Program-made: the position numbers and the translations under genes
Assembly (NCBI GenBank): GCA_964592125.1
Contig: CAZQBV010000081.1
Location: 1-13,642, forward strand
Length of the DNA stretch: 13,642 bases
Direction of reading: 5' to 3'
DNA from: UBA5399 sp964592125
GTDB lineage: Bacteria; Bacillota; Clostridia; Christensenellales; Christensenellaceae
Part shown: piece by piece, positions 5,810-13,642 of the stretch
How the letters are laid out: the number at the start of each line of letters is the position of its first letter
Numbering within the stretch: the stretch's first letter is position 1
The notes under the pieces: generated by a model
Seen by the model: the letters and a program-made list of their open reading frames with translations, nothing else
Databases searched by the model: none
What the model was told of the DNA's origin: nothing

Positions 5810-6973
5810 TTATTCGTACCGGCAAGCATGCGCCTGCTGCGCAAATGCCAGTAATAGTTCATCCTTCGCATCAAAAAAGTGATCGGATGGCGCTATGATA
5901 TAGCCGCCGCCTGCTCCGGCCTGTTCAAAGCACCGCTTCACAGCCTGCCTTGTTTGTTCCGGCGTGCTGTTTACAAAATATTCGTTTTGATCAAAACCGC
6001 CAATCAAGCACATTTTGTCACCCAGCTTTTTCTTAATTAGCGCCAGATCGGTATCGCCCCCCATAGAGGAAGGTGTAAGGGTTTCTATGGCGTCCATGCC
6101 CATTGGTGCAATGTCGTCCACCAATGCCATTTTGCTGCCGCACAAGTGATAGGCAATTTTTTGCCCGCTCTGGTGCGCTGTGTCAATCAATACTTTATCA
6201 TAGGGCGCAACAAATTCAACAAAAATATTTGGTGAAACCACACTGGTGCAGCCATCTCCACCGCCCAGCTCCATTATGTCGTAAGCAGCGCCATTTGCAG
6301 ATTGCAGGTAGGCCTGCTTGCGTGCTTGCACAATTTTAAGCAATTCATGTACCCAATCGGGGTCATCGTAGGTTTCCATAATCAAACGCTCGGTACCCAC
6401 CATGCAGCAGGCATCCTGCCAACAGCCGGGCTGCCCAAACAAATCTATGGTGGTGGGCACATGGGTGCGCACAATGCCGCGCTGCCCAATTTCTTCCCGC
6501 GCCTGCTGTGCGCCGGCAAGGTCGCATAGCGGGTAGGGCACATAGCTTGCCACCAGCTCTATATCGCTTTTCTCTTTTATGGGGTGTTCCAAAATCCATG
6601 TGGTATAGGCGTTGGATTGCAGCACCAGCGAAAGCACACCGCCCGGTGTGGTTATGGTATATCGCATGGTTTTGTACTGGTCGTGAGGGATTTCCTCTTC
6701 CGCCACCTGCCAGTTTTCAGATACAATGCGCGTGCTTTCCAAAAAGCCTTGATTGCCTTGCAAAGGGTCTACATATTCGCCCTTTTCCGGGTTTGGCAAT
6801 TGGCTTACCTTCCAGTTGATGGCATCCATGCCAAACTTGTCAAAAAATTCGGCAATGCTTATTCCATTCTGGCACTTTTCCAAGTAATAGGGCATTACAT
6901 GGTGTGTGGTTACCGGCAATACATCCGGCATTTTTCCTGATAATGCGCATAGCATGCGCTCTCTTGATGTCAT
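5810..6973 (-). CDS. uroporphyrinogen decarboxylase/MtaA-superfamily protein, probable methyltransferase (gene B)
   Basis: This 387-residue cytosolic member of the UroD clan is clearly different in sequence from its neighbour at 4686-5780. The N-terminus (SRERMLCALSGKMPDVLPV) is the standard family opening. H276-L-C278-G resembles the zinc site of MtaA-like methyltransferases; a later APSD (361-364) takes the place of the third Cys seen in MtaA. The loop MELGGGDGC (234-242) and the following SP are also family features. The start is set by GAGG 8 nt upstream of the ATG at 6973. It lies only 10 bp after the mannosidase stop codon, so the two genes are co-transcribed. The pairing of two divergent UroD-like genes suggests two steps of one methyl transfer or a heteromeric enzyme; no corrinoid protein is present to confirm this. 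Confidence 0.82.
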   Translation of the reverse strand: MTSRERMLCALSGKMPDVLPVTTHHVMPYYLEKCQNGISIAEFFDKFGMDAINWKVSQLPNPEKGEYVDPLQGNQGFLESTRIVSENWQVAEEEIPHDQYKTMRYTITTPGGVLSLVLQSNAYTTWILEHPIKEKSDIELVASYVPYPLCDLAGAQQAREEIGQRGIVRTHVPTTIDLFGQPGCWQDACCMVGTERLIMETYDDPDWVHELLKIVQARKQAYLQSANGAAYDIMELGGGDGCTSVVSPNIFVEFVAPYDKVLIDTAHQSGQKIAYHLCGSKMALVDDIAPMGMDAIETLTPSSMGGDTDLALIKKKLGDKMCLIGGFDQNEYFVNSTPEQTRQAVKRCFEQAGAGGGYIIAPSDHFFDAKDELLLAFAQQAHACRYE

Positions 6974-6983
6974 ACTGTTTTCC

Positions 6984-9900
6984 TCACGCTAATTCAAAGT
7001 AGATTGTACGGTTTTCGTGTGCTGCCAAAGTAATTCTGGTTGCGCACTGCTGCAAAGGCAGTGGCCGCAGTATTTTTTCTGTCAGATCCATTTCGTAAGC
7101 CATGGCAATTTCCGCATTTAGGAACACATTTGTTTCTGTGTTTATGCCATCTGTTTCCAGCAGACGAACCACAATGCCCTTGCCATTGGAAGAAGGCTTT
7201 ATGCAGGTAACCACAACGTTTTCATCCTCTACAAACAGGTTGGATTCCTCTGCCCCCTCCATTGCGGTGGTGCCGTGGTAGGCCAGCGGCTTTTGGTTGA
7301 AGGATGCCGCATCGTTTGTCATTTGTGCCCTATTCTTTTCGCCATAGTAGGGCACAATAGCATAGCTTGCCGTTACCTGCCCCTTGTCTGGCTGTGCATC
7401 TGGGGAGTAAGAGCCGCGCACCATTGTGGTATACAGCAGATTGCCCTGTGCATAAAAGCCAAACTTGCAGTCATTCAGCAGCGCCAGCGACCGCCCTTCC
7501 TCGTGCATGGCCACATAGCGATAGCCGGGTAGCTCTTGCCCGTGGATATTGCGCCCAATGCTGCCCATGGGCATACCATAGGTATAGCTGGGTGCGCTCA
7601 TATCTGCAGCAAAGCCCACCTTCAGCATGGGTACGCCTGTTTTGTAGTGGCCCATTTCCTGCCAGTCAATATCTATATCAAAATCAATTCTGTCCAAATT
7701 CTCATACACAGTGATAAACTGTTGTATTTTGGTTTCGTTCACATGCTTGGTTACCCGCAGCTTTGCCAGCACCGGGCCGTTTGCCACCAGCTCTATGCTA
7801 TCTGCCCGCAGTAAATTCTGCGTGCGCTCTATATTGCCTATCATCCATGCAGACATAATGTGCGGCTCTTCGTAGGTCATCATCAAAGAGTTGCTGCTGC
7901 GCTCGCCGCGGTAGGCAATGCGCACTTCCGGCTCGCCTTCCAAATGCTGCAACACATGGCGTTTTGCCGTCTTGTCGTACAGCGTGGTTATGGTTCCCGA
8001 GCGTGCGGAAAGTTCCAACAAAAAGCGGGTTGTTTCCACCGTGCACACGCTGCCATCCTCTGTGCCCTCGCGCATGGTTACAGCTATGGCTTCCTCGTGG
8101 TGTTCATGTTCTTTTACCGGACGATACACCGCTGTGGAAAAAGCAGGCAGATCGAACGCAATAAAATATAACTTTCCATCCACAACCTGATAAGGCAAGT
8201 GCTGCCCCATTGCATCTTCCAAACAACCGCTTTCGCCCAATCCCTTTGGCGCATCCACACACACCAGCTCGTCCCGTTCAAAACCCAGCTGGTTCAGCAC
8301 GGTAATAGCGGTTTCATCTGCCTGCACCTGTGGTTGCACAGCCTGTGCCGTGGCAATTACTTCCTGCCCTAGGGCATAGTCGTGCACATCTGCCTGCCGT
8401 ATGTTGCAGCCGCAAGAAATATCGTGAAAGCCCAGAAAGCTCAACTTTTCCCACGCACGCATCACGTCCCCATAGGGCTTGCTTACATCTGTGCCGCCCA
8501 GCTTTTCCAGTGCCAACACAGCTTCTGCATCCAGCAGGCTGTTTTCGCCATGACGCAAATATTTTTTTATTTTGCTTTTGGTGGAATAGCAACCCTCGAA
8601 TATAAAGTTCATTTCGCCCTTATGCACGGGGTAATCGCATTTTTCCTGCAGTGCTTCGTCAAAGAAATCCTGCACCTTGGAAAATACCAGTTGCGGCAGG
8701 CAATGCTTGCCATCCAAATAGCGTTTTATTCTAATATCGTTTCTGGTGGGTCCGCCGCCGTGGTCGCCCACGCCAAATACAAACATGGAGTTTTTCATGC
8801 CGTACTTGTCAAACAGCGTGTATGCCACCGGCATCATATTGTTTGGGCGCAGCGCGTTGTTGTACGGGCCAAAGCAGAAGTCCAAAACACGCGAACCATC
8901 TGTGCCTTCCCACCAGTTCAGCGCATGACCAGTGCCACAGCGAAAATGGTAGAAATACTCCACGCCCGCACGCGCCAGTATGTTTGGCACAGTGGCGGGG
9001 AAGCCAAAGGTATCCGGCTCCCAACACACACGCGATTTGGGTGCTTTCAATGTGTTTTGCACATATTCGGCTGCGGTAAGCAACTGGTGCGCAAACACTT
9101 CGCCACCGGATGTGTTAAAGTCGTGTTCCGACCAAGTGGCAGCCGTTACTTCCCAGCTGCCTTCCCGTATTTTTTTCAAGACCCGTTGGAATGTCGCCGG
9201 GTCATTTTTCTGTACAATATCGTATACACAGGTTTGGCTTTGGGAGAAGCGCAAATCTGGGTTTTCGTCCATAATATCGCAAATGGTGCGGAAGTCTCGC
9301 ACGCAAATATCCACAGTGTCCTCATAGTCCCACAGCCAGTTCATGTCCAAATGGGAATGCGACACGATGTGTATTTTAAATTCTTTTGCATAGCTGTCCA
9401 GCTCGGCCAATGTGCTGTCTATTTGCTGCAAGCACTGGCGAATGGCCTGCCAATTGCGGCTTGCCACAGCATCTACATCCAGCATACTGTCCAGCTTGGC
9501 CAGAACACTGCTTACCGCGGCACCGTGCAGGCGCTGCAGCCGCCGCGCAAAGGCAATTTGTTCCACTGCAGTGGTTAAATCCAGCATGGCTTGCTCTACC
9601 GCTTCATAGTTGAAACATACACCCAAATGCGCATCGCCATCGTTTTCCGGCGTTTTAAACACCACTGTGTGGGTGTCGCCCGGCTGGTAGCTTTCCGTTA
9701 CCACCAGCTCACAAAGTCGGGTATCGCCCCAATACCTATAGCTGGCGGCTTCTTTTCCATCTATATAGATACTAAGCGGTGCCAGCATGGTCATGGTAAC
9801 CAATATTTTACTGCCTGCGGTTGCCACGCCTTCTATTGTTTCCGGAAGGCATATTTTTTTGCGCATGGCGGCAGGGCCGTCCACCATAGACCAATCACAT

Positions 9901-10127
9901 AAATCCAGCTTCACCTGCTGCTTTTCCGTGGCAACGGTATCGGTGGCAATGCCGGGTATAGGCGCGCCCTTGCCCATCACGTTTTTCCAGCCAGAATCAT
10001 CAAAATCCCGCGCTTCGCAACCATCTATCTTGCCCTGCTGAAAGGTGCAAATGCCCGGTTGCCCTGCGGCAGATAGCTTGCCCAGAAGGCCTGCCACCTC
10101 TTTCAACCATTTGTTTATATTGTTCAT
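6984..10127 (-). CDS. GH38 alpha-mannosidase, cytosolic
   Basis: This 1047-residue retaining alpha-mannosidase hydrolyses terminal alpha-linked mannose. An N-terminal beta-rich domain (about 1-250, with SIYIDGKEAA) precedes the catalytic domain. HSHLDMNWLW supplies metal ligands H259 and D261, D372 in WEPDTFG is the expected nucleophile and metal ligand, and H456 lies in GVGDHGGGPT. Beta-sandwich domains make up the C-terminal half. Length and layout resemble the cytosolic MAN2C1/AMS1 type. There is no signal peptide or membrane segment. The ATG at 10127 is chosen because AAGGAGA lies 6 nt upstream; a longer frame from 10238 would run into the ATPase gene. It follows that gene by 26 bp and precedes a UroD-like gene by 10 bp, so it sits in the middle of the operon. 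The exact linkage and aglycone are unknown. Confidence 0.93.
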   Translation of the reverse strand: MNNINKWLKEVAGLLGKLSAAGQPGICTFQQGKIDGCEARDFDDSGWKNVMGKGAPIPGIATDTVATEKQQVKLDLCDWSMVDGPAAMRKKICLPETIEGVATAGSKILVTMTMLAPLSIYIDGKEAASYRYWGDTRLCELVVTESYQPGDTHTVVFKTPENDGDAHLGVCFNYEAVEQAMLDLTTAVEQIAFARRLQRLHGAAVSSVLAKLDSMLDVDAVASRNWQAIRQCLQQIDSTLAELDSYAKEFKIHIVSHSHLDMNWLWDYEDTVDICVRDFRTICDIMDENPDLRFSQSQTCVYDIVQKNDPATFQRVLKKIREGSWEVTAATWSEHDFNTSGGEVFAHQLLTAAEYVQNTLKAPKSRVCWEPDTFGFPATVPNILARAGVEYFYHFRCGTGHALNWWEGTDGSRVLDFCFGPYNNALRPNNMMPVAYTLFDKYGMKNSMFVFGVGDHGGGPTRNDIRIKRYLDGKHCLPQLVFSKVQDFFDEALQEKCDYPVHKGEMNFIFEGCYSTKSKIKKYLRHGENSLLDAEAVLALEKLGGTDVSKPYGDVMRAWEKLSFLGFHDISCGCNIRQADVHDYALGQEVIATAQAVQPQVQADETAITVLNQLGFERDELVCVDAPKGLGESGCLEDAMGQHLPYQVVDGKLYFIAFDLPAFSTAVYRPVKEHEHHEEAIAVTMREGTEDGSVCTVETTRFLLELSARSGTITTLYDKTAKRHVLQHLEGEPEVRIAYRGERSSNSLMMTYEEPHIMSAWMIGNIERTQNLLRADSIELVANGPVLAKLRVTKHVNETKIQQFITVYENLDRIDFDIDIDWQEMGHYKTGVPMLKVGFAADMSAPSYTYGMPMGSIGRNIHGQELPGYRYVAMHEEGRSLALLNDCKFGFYAQGNLLYTTMVRGSYSPDAQPDKGQVTASYAIVPYYGEKNRAQMTNDAASFNQKPLAYHGTTAMEGAEESNLFVEDENVVVTCIKPSSNGKGIVVRLLETDGINTETNVFLNAEIAMAYEMDLTEKILRPLPLQQCATRITLAAHENRTIYFELA

Positions 10128-10153
10128 ACGGTTTCTCCTTTGTGGGGTAGACG

Positions 10154-11635
10154 CTAAATGGCTCTTTGTAACAACAATTCCTGTGTGGCTTCCTGCCGGG
10201 TTAATTCGCCGGTAATTCTGCCGGCTTTCATCACGCAAATTCTATCGCACATGCTTAATATCTCCGGCATTTCAGAGGACATCATAATGATGCCTATGCC
10301 CTGCTGCGCCAATTTATCTATAATAGAATAAATTTCTGCCTTTGCGCCAATGTCAATCCCCCTTGTGGGTTCATCAATAATCAATATGCGCAAATCCGGC
10401 TTTATCAGCGAGCGTGCCAGTATTACCTTCTGTTGGTTTCCACCACTTAGTTTTTGTATCATTTGCGAAATACTGGGCGTTTTTATGGCCAGCTTGCCCA
10501 CCATTTCATCCACCTTTGCATATTCTTTTTGTTTGGCAATGCCTCCGGTGGTGCTAAAGTTTTTAATGGTGGAAATAGTCATATTAAACTTTACATCCGC
10601 CGTGCCAAAAATACCTTGTTCCTTGCGGTTTTCCGGCACAAAACCAATGCCCGCTTTTTGGGATGCCTCTGTGGAATTTGGCGCAAGAGGCTTGCCATCT
10701 ATTACAATGGTTCCCGACACGCGTGTATCCGCACCAATAATTGCACGGGCAAGCTCTGTTCTGCCCGCACCCATCAAGCCAGAAAAGCCCAGAATTTCAC
10801 CTGCGCGCACCTTAAAGGAAACATCCTTCACAATAGCGCTGGTCAAGTTTTTCACTTCCATAATGGTATCGCCAACGGGTATCTCCTCTTTGGGGTACAA
10901 ATCGGAAAGTTCCCTGCCTACCATCAGCGATATCAATTGATCCGCATCAATATCTTTTGTGTTTACCGTATCCACATATTGCCCGTCTCGCAATACTGTA
11001 ATGCGTTCTGTAGTGGCAAATATCTCTTCTATTTTATGAGAAACGTATATAATCCCGCAGCCCTTTTTCTTCAAGTCGTCAATAATGCGGAATAAGTTGT
11101 CTATTTCTTTGGGGCTCAATGCCGAGGTTGGCTCGTCCATAATTAAGATTTTTGCATCCATCGATACTGCTTTTGCAATCTCTACCAATTGCTGTTTTGC
11201 AACCGGAAGCGCACTTACTTTTGTTTTTGGGCTTACATTCAGACCAATATATTCCAATAATTTTCTGGTATCCTCATGTACTTTTTTTATGTCTACAATG
11301 CCCAGTTTGTTTGCTGGAAGGCGGGAATAGTAAATATTTTCCGCAATAGACATATTGGGCACAAGGTTCAGCTCCTGATAGATGGCACCCACGCCTTCTT
11401 GAATGGCCTGATGCGGTGTGTCAAAATTGCATTCTTTTCCACAAAACATCATTTTTCCGCTGGTTGCTTTGTATAGGCCGGAAATAATTTTAATCAAAGT
11501 GGATTTTCCAGCACCGTTTTCGCCCATCAGTGCGTGAGATTCGCCAGCATACAGGTCAAAATCTACGCCATCCAACGCACGCACTCCGGGGAAAAACTTG
11601 GTCATCCCTTTCATTTCCAATAATTTTTCGCTCAT
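10154..11635 (-). CDS. CUT2-family sugar ABC transporter ATP-binding protein (RbsA/XylG-like)
   Basis: This 493-residue protein is the energising subunit of a monosaccharide-type ABC importer, with two fused nucleotide-binding domains. Domain 1 has Walker A GENGAGKST (38-46), Q87, a degenerate signature near 143-148, Walker B ILIMDEPT (163-170) and H200. Domain 2 has an altered Walker A, GLMGAGRTE (286-294), a full LSGGNQQ signature (396-402), Walker B (417-424) and Ser in place of the switch His. This asymmetry is normal for RbsA and MglA proteins, so one composite ATP site is expected to be active. GGGAGGAG precedes the ATG. It lies 15 bp after the permease gene and 26 bp before the mannosidase gene. 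The family is certain; the sugar is not shown by the sequence. Confidence 0.95.
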   Translation of the reverse strand: MSEKLLEMKGMTKFFPGVRALDGVDFDLYAGESHALMGENGAGKSTLIKIISGLYKATSGKMMFCGKECNFDTPHQAIQEGVGAIYQELNLVPNMSIAENIYYSRLPANKLGIVDIKKVHEDTRKLLEYIGLNVSPKTKVSALPVAKQQLVEIAKAVSMDAKILIMDEPTSALSPKEIDNLFRIIDDLKKKGCGIIYVSHKIEEIFATTERITVLRDGQYVDTVNTKDIDADQLISLMVGRELSDLYPKEEIPVGDTIMEVKNLTSAIVKDVSFKVRAGEILGFSGLMGAGRTELARAIIGADTRVSGTIVIDGKPLAPNSTEASQKAGIGFVPENRKEQGIFGTADVKFNMTISTIKNFSTTGGIAKQKEYAKVDEMVGKLAIKTPSISQMIQKLSGGNQQKVILARSLIKPDLRILIIDEPTRGIDIGAKAEIYSIIDKLAQQGIGIIMMSSEMPEILSMCDRICVMKAGRITGELTRQEATQELLLQRAI

Positions 11636-11650
11636 GCTTGTTTCTCCTCC

Positions 11651-12652
11651 CTATGCCTGTGCAGCTTGAGATTCCCTTAGCAGTCTCTTTTCTACACTTG
11701 CTTTTCTGCGAACATCCAAATACACAGCCAAAATAATTACGATACCTCTTACAATATCTTGCCAGAAAGAGTTTACATTCAGCAGCACCAAGCCATTTTG
11801 GATAACACCCAGAAGCACAACACCAATGATTGCGCCTATCAAAGAGCCTGTACCACCATTCAAGCTAACGCCACCCAAAATTACCGCAGCAATTACGTTC
11901 ATTTCCATACCCACGCCTGCGTTGGGCTGACCGGAATCCAAGCGAGAAGTTAGTATCACTGCGCTGGCTGCAAACAAAAGGTTTCCTAAAATATAAACTT
12001 GCATTTTAATTTTAGGAACATTCAACCCAGCCAATTTTGCAGATTCCTTGTTGCCGCCAACCGCATAAATATATCTTCCAAAAACACTTCTGTGAATTAC
12101 AAAATAAAATGCAATAATCAATGCAACCGCAAAGATAACCGGAATGGGCACTGGCCCAATGCTGCCTGCACCAATTTCGGCAAACGCCCTTACTTCCACA
12201 ATTTGGGAAACCGCATTGGTAATAACCATGATAAGCCCACGGAAGATTGCCATTGTGGCCAGTGTGGCAATTAGAGAATTCAGCCCCAGCTTGGTTACCA
12301 GCGTACCATTGATAAGGCCTGTGCACGCACCAATGGCCAGCGCTACCAAAACACCCACAAAAATATTGCCTGTTGCATTCATTGCCATAACCGCACTAAC
12401 GCCGGCCAACGCCTGCAACGATCCTACGGATAAATCTATTTCGCCGGAAATAATAACCATTGTCATACCAATGGCAGCAATAGCATTCAGCGAAACCTGA
12501 CGGGAGATGTTCCAAAGATTTGTTGGTGTAAAGAAAACCGGTGCTAAAATAGAAAATACCACCACCAAACCAATCAGCGCAATGACCAATCCGCTGATTT
12601 CGTTCTGCATCATTTTACTGAATACATTTTCTTTTTTTATTGTTCTTTCCAT
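11651..12652 (-). CDS. CUT2-family sugar ABC transporter permease (RbsC-like)
   Basis: This 333-residue integral membrane protein forms the translocation pore of the importer as a dimer. Hydrophobic segments fill most of the chain from about 18 to 313. The family hallmarks GEIDLSVGS (70-78), GGNKESAKLAGLNV (199-212, the loop that contacts the ATPase) and GGVSLNGGTGS (260-270) are all present. The ATG at 12652 is chosen because GAGAGGG lies 7 nt upstream; an ATG at 12676 would add eight charged residues without a comparable site. It follows the binding-protein gene by 126 bp that contain a hairpin terminator, and precedes the ATPase gene by 15 bp. Sequence alone does not separate ribose, xylose or other monosaccharide importers. 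Confidence 0.95.
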   Translation of the reverse strand: MERTIKKENVFSKMMQNEISGLVIALIGLVVVFSILAPVFFTPTNLWNISRQVSLNAIAAIGMTMVIISGEIDLSVGSLQALAGVSAVMAMNATGNIFVGVLVALAIGACTGLINGTLVTKLGLNSLIATLATMAIFRGLIMVITNAVSQIVEVRAFAEIGAGSIGPVPIPVIFAVALIIAFYFVIHRSVFGRYIYAVGGNKESAKLAGLNVPKIKMQVYILGNLLFAASAVILTSRLDSGQPNAGVGMEMNVIAAVILGGVSLNGGTGSLIGAIIGVVLLGVIQNGLVLLNVNSFWQDIVRGIVIILAVYLDVRRKASVEKRLLRESQAAQA

Positions 12653-12729
12653 ACTAGTACCCTCTCTTTTTATCATAAAACTTATATATCTATTTTATTG
12701 CCAAGTGACATTATTTTCTAAACCAATGT

Positions 12730-12763
12730 AAAAATTATGAAGGCGGATTTTCACCCGCCTTCA
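12730..12763 (-). terminator. hairpin terminator/attenuator between binding protein and permease genes
   Basis: On the - strand a perfect 9-bp GC-rich stem (TGAAGGCGG at 12763-12755 with its complement at 12746-12738) encloses 8 nt and is followed, after three bases, by five T (12734-12730). It lies 15 bp after the binding-protein stop codon. Partial termination here would give more binding protein than permease and ATPase, as is common in importer operons. The T-run is short and offset, so leakage is expected. Confidence 0.75.
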
Positions 12764-12778
12764 CCGCGTTCTGTGTTC

Positions 12779-13642
12779 TTAGCCTTTTAGCGCTTCGATT
12801 GCGTCAAAGTTCATAACCCATTTGTCGCCCTCTTGTGTATAGAAATCTTTGTATGTGTCGGCCGTTACCACTGTTGTAGGTGTTAGGAAACGCTCTGGAA
12901 GAGTTTCGCCAGCCTTATGCGCCAGTGCAGCATCTATAATAGAAGCACCAACAAAATCTGGGAACATAGCAAGCTCTGCAATAACAGGTGTTTCGTTCAG
13001 CAGAGATTCTCTACCTACTACACCTTCCAGGCCAAAGCCCAGTGCCATTAGGTTTGCTTCGTCCAGACCTGCAGATTTGTAGCCCTGAATACCGCCCTGT
13101 GTAGAGTCATCATTGATGCCAAAAATTGCATTGATTTGCTGATTTGCTGTGCAAGCATCTGTAGAAACAGACAACGCTTTTTCTTTCGATCCTTCGCCAT
13201 CTACTTCCTGTGCAATTGTGTATGTAGCACCACTTGCTTCCAAACCTTCTTTGAAGCCCTCTATTCTCAAACGGCAATCTTCAAAGTTTGGCAGGCCAAC
13301 CAATAGGAAATTCAGGTCTATGCCTTTTTCTTTTCCATAGTTGCCAAACCATTCGCCAGCCTGTTTGCCAGCTGTTTTGTTGTCTGCGCCTACGCATGTA
13401 ACTTCGCCGCCAACAGGGTTGGACTCTGTGATAACGGGAATATTTGCATCTGTAGCCATTTTAACTACAGGTACCAGTGCTTTTGCATCAACGGGTGTCA
13501 ATACCAGAACATCTACACCTTTTGCAATGAAGTTCTCTGCAAAAGATACCTGCTGTGCAGAATCCAAGTTTGCATCCGAAATCTCCAGCTTTACGCCCAG
13601 CTCATCTGCACGACGCTGTGCACCCTGACATACATTTTGATA
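12779..13642 (-). CDS. CUT2-family sugar ABC transporter substrate-binding protein (RbsB-like), 5' end outside window
   Basis: The frame is open to the window edge and gives 287 residues of a two-lobed periplasmic-binding-protein type I fold (Peripla_BP_4); it begins YQNVCQGAQRRADELGVKLE. The missing N-terminus should hold the signal peptide or lipoprotein signal and the first strand. Family features include the hinge-side segment GVDVLVLTPVD, VGADNKTAGKQAGEW, the arginine-rich CRLRIEGF helix start near the sugar pocket, and GINDDSTQGG. A start at the TTG 13567 would discard well-conserved sequence, so it is rejected. As the first visible gene of the operon it probably lies close to the main promoter, which is off the window. 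The sugar cannot be read from the sequence; a mannose, lyxose or small mannoside ligand is inferred from the neighbours. Confidence 0.94.
   Translation of the reverse strand, partial: YQNVCQGAQRRADELGVKLEISDANLDSAQQVSFAENFIAKGVDVLVLTPVDAKALVPVVKMATDANIPVITESNPVGGEVTCVGADNKTAGKQAGEWFGNYGKEKGIDLNFLLVGLPNFEDCRLRIEGFKEGLEASGATYTIAQEVDGEGSKEKALSVSTDACTANQQINAIFGINDDSTQGGIQGYKSAGLDEANLMALGFGLEGVVGRESLLNETPVIAELAMFPDFVGASIIDAALAHKAGETLPERFLTPTTVVTADTYKDFYTQEGDKWVMNFDAIEALKG

Noticed and set aside
4686..6973. Heme biosynthesis role for the two UroD-like genes
   Set aside because: No hem genes are near, there are two divergent copies inside a sugar operon, and both carry the HxCG motif typical of the methyltransferase branch.
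8382..9578. A 398-codon open frame on the + strand inside the mannosidase gene
   Set aside because: It lies antisense to a complete GH38 gene with intact catalytic motifs, its translation resembles no known family, and it has no convincing ribosome binding site. It is a by-product of GC-biased third codon positions in the real gene.

Overview
The window most likely comes from an anaerobic gut-type Firmicute (class Clostridia). Support for this is indirect: strong AGGAGG-type ribosome binding sites, AT-rich intergenic DNA, short operon gaps, a CUT2 sugar ABC transporter, UroD/MtaA-like proteins next to sugar genes, a ROK regulator, and a chemoreceptor ending without a pentapeptide tether. No rRNA, tRNA or CRISPR is visible, so a species cannot be named.

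Layout. Positions 1-122 look like the right end of an insertion sequence: a short + strand reading-frame tail, then a terminal-repeat-like sequence (tentative). A stand-alone acyl carrier protein follows on the - strand, starting at a GTG at 368. A 364-bp AT-rich divergent spacer separates it from a + strand membrane chemoreceptor (733-2385), whose sensor region between the two membrane segments carries the His/Cys/HxxxH pattern of a zinc-binding CZB domain. Two back-to-back terminators (2427-2473 + and 2504-2522 -) close this part.

From 13642 down to 2557 everything is on the - strand and forms a carbohydrate locus. In transcription order it holds a CUT2 substrate-binding protein (5' end outside the window), a hairpin terminator or attenuator, permease, double ATPase, a 1047-residue GH38 alpha-mannosidase without signal peptide, two UroD/MtaA-like proteins, a terminator, a large palindrome, a ROK-family regulator and a D-lyxose (mannose) isomerase.

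Reading of the locus. The transporter brings in a small sugar or glycoside. The cytosolic GH38 enzyme releases mannose (or a modified mannose). The isomerase turns mannose into fructose or lyxose into xylulose, and the ROK protein is the probable sensor. The two UroD-like proteins both keep an HxCG motif like that of zinc-dependent methyltransferases, yet no corrinoid protein lies in the window. The most interesting hypothesis is a pathway for O-methylated or otherwise alkylated mannosides, in which the UroD-like pair removes the methyl group. This is inference; the sugar, the methyl acceptor and the kinase are not shown by this sequence.
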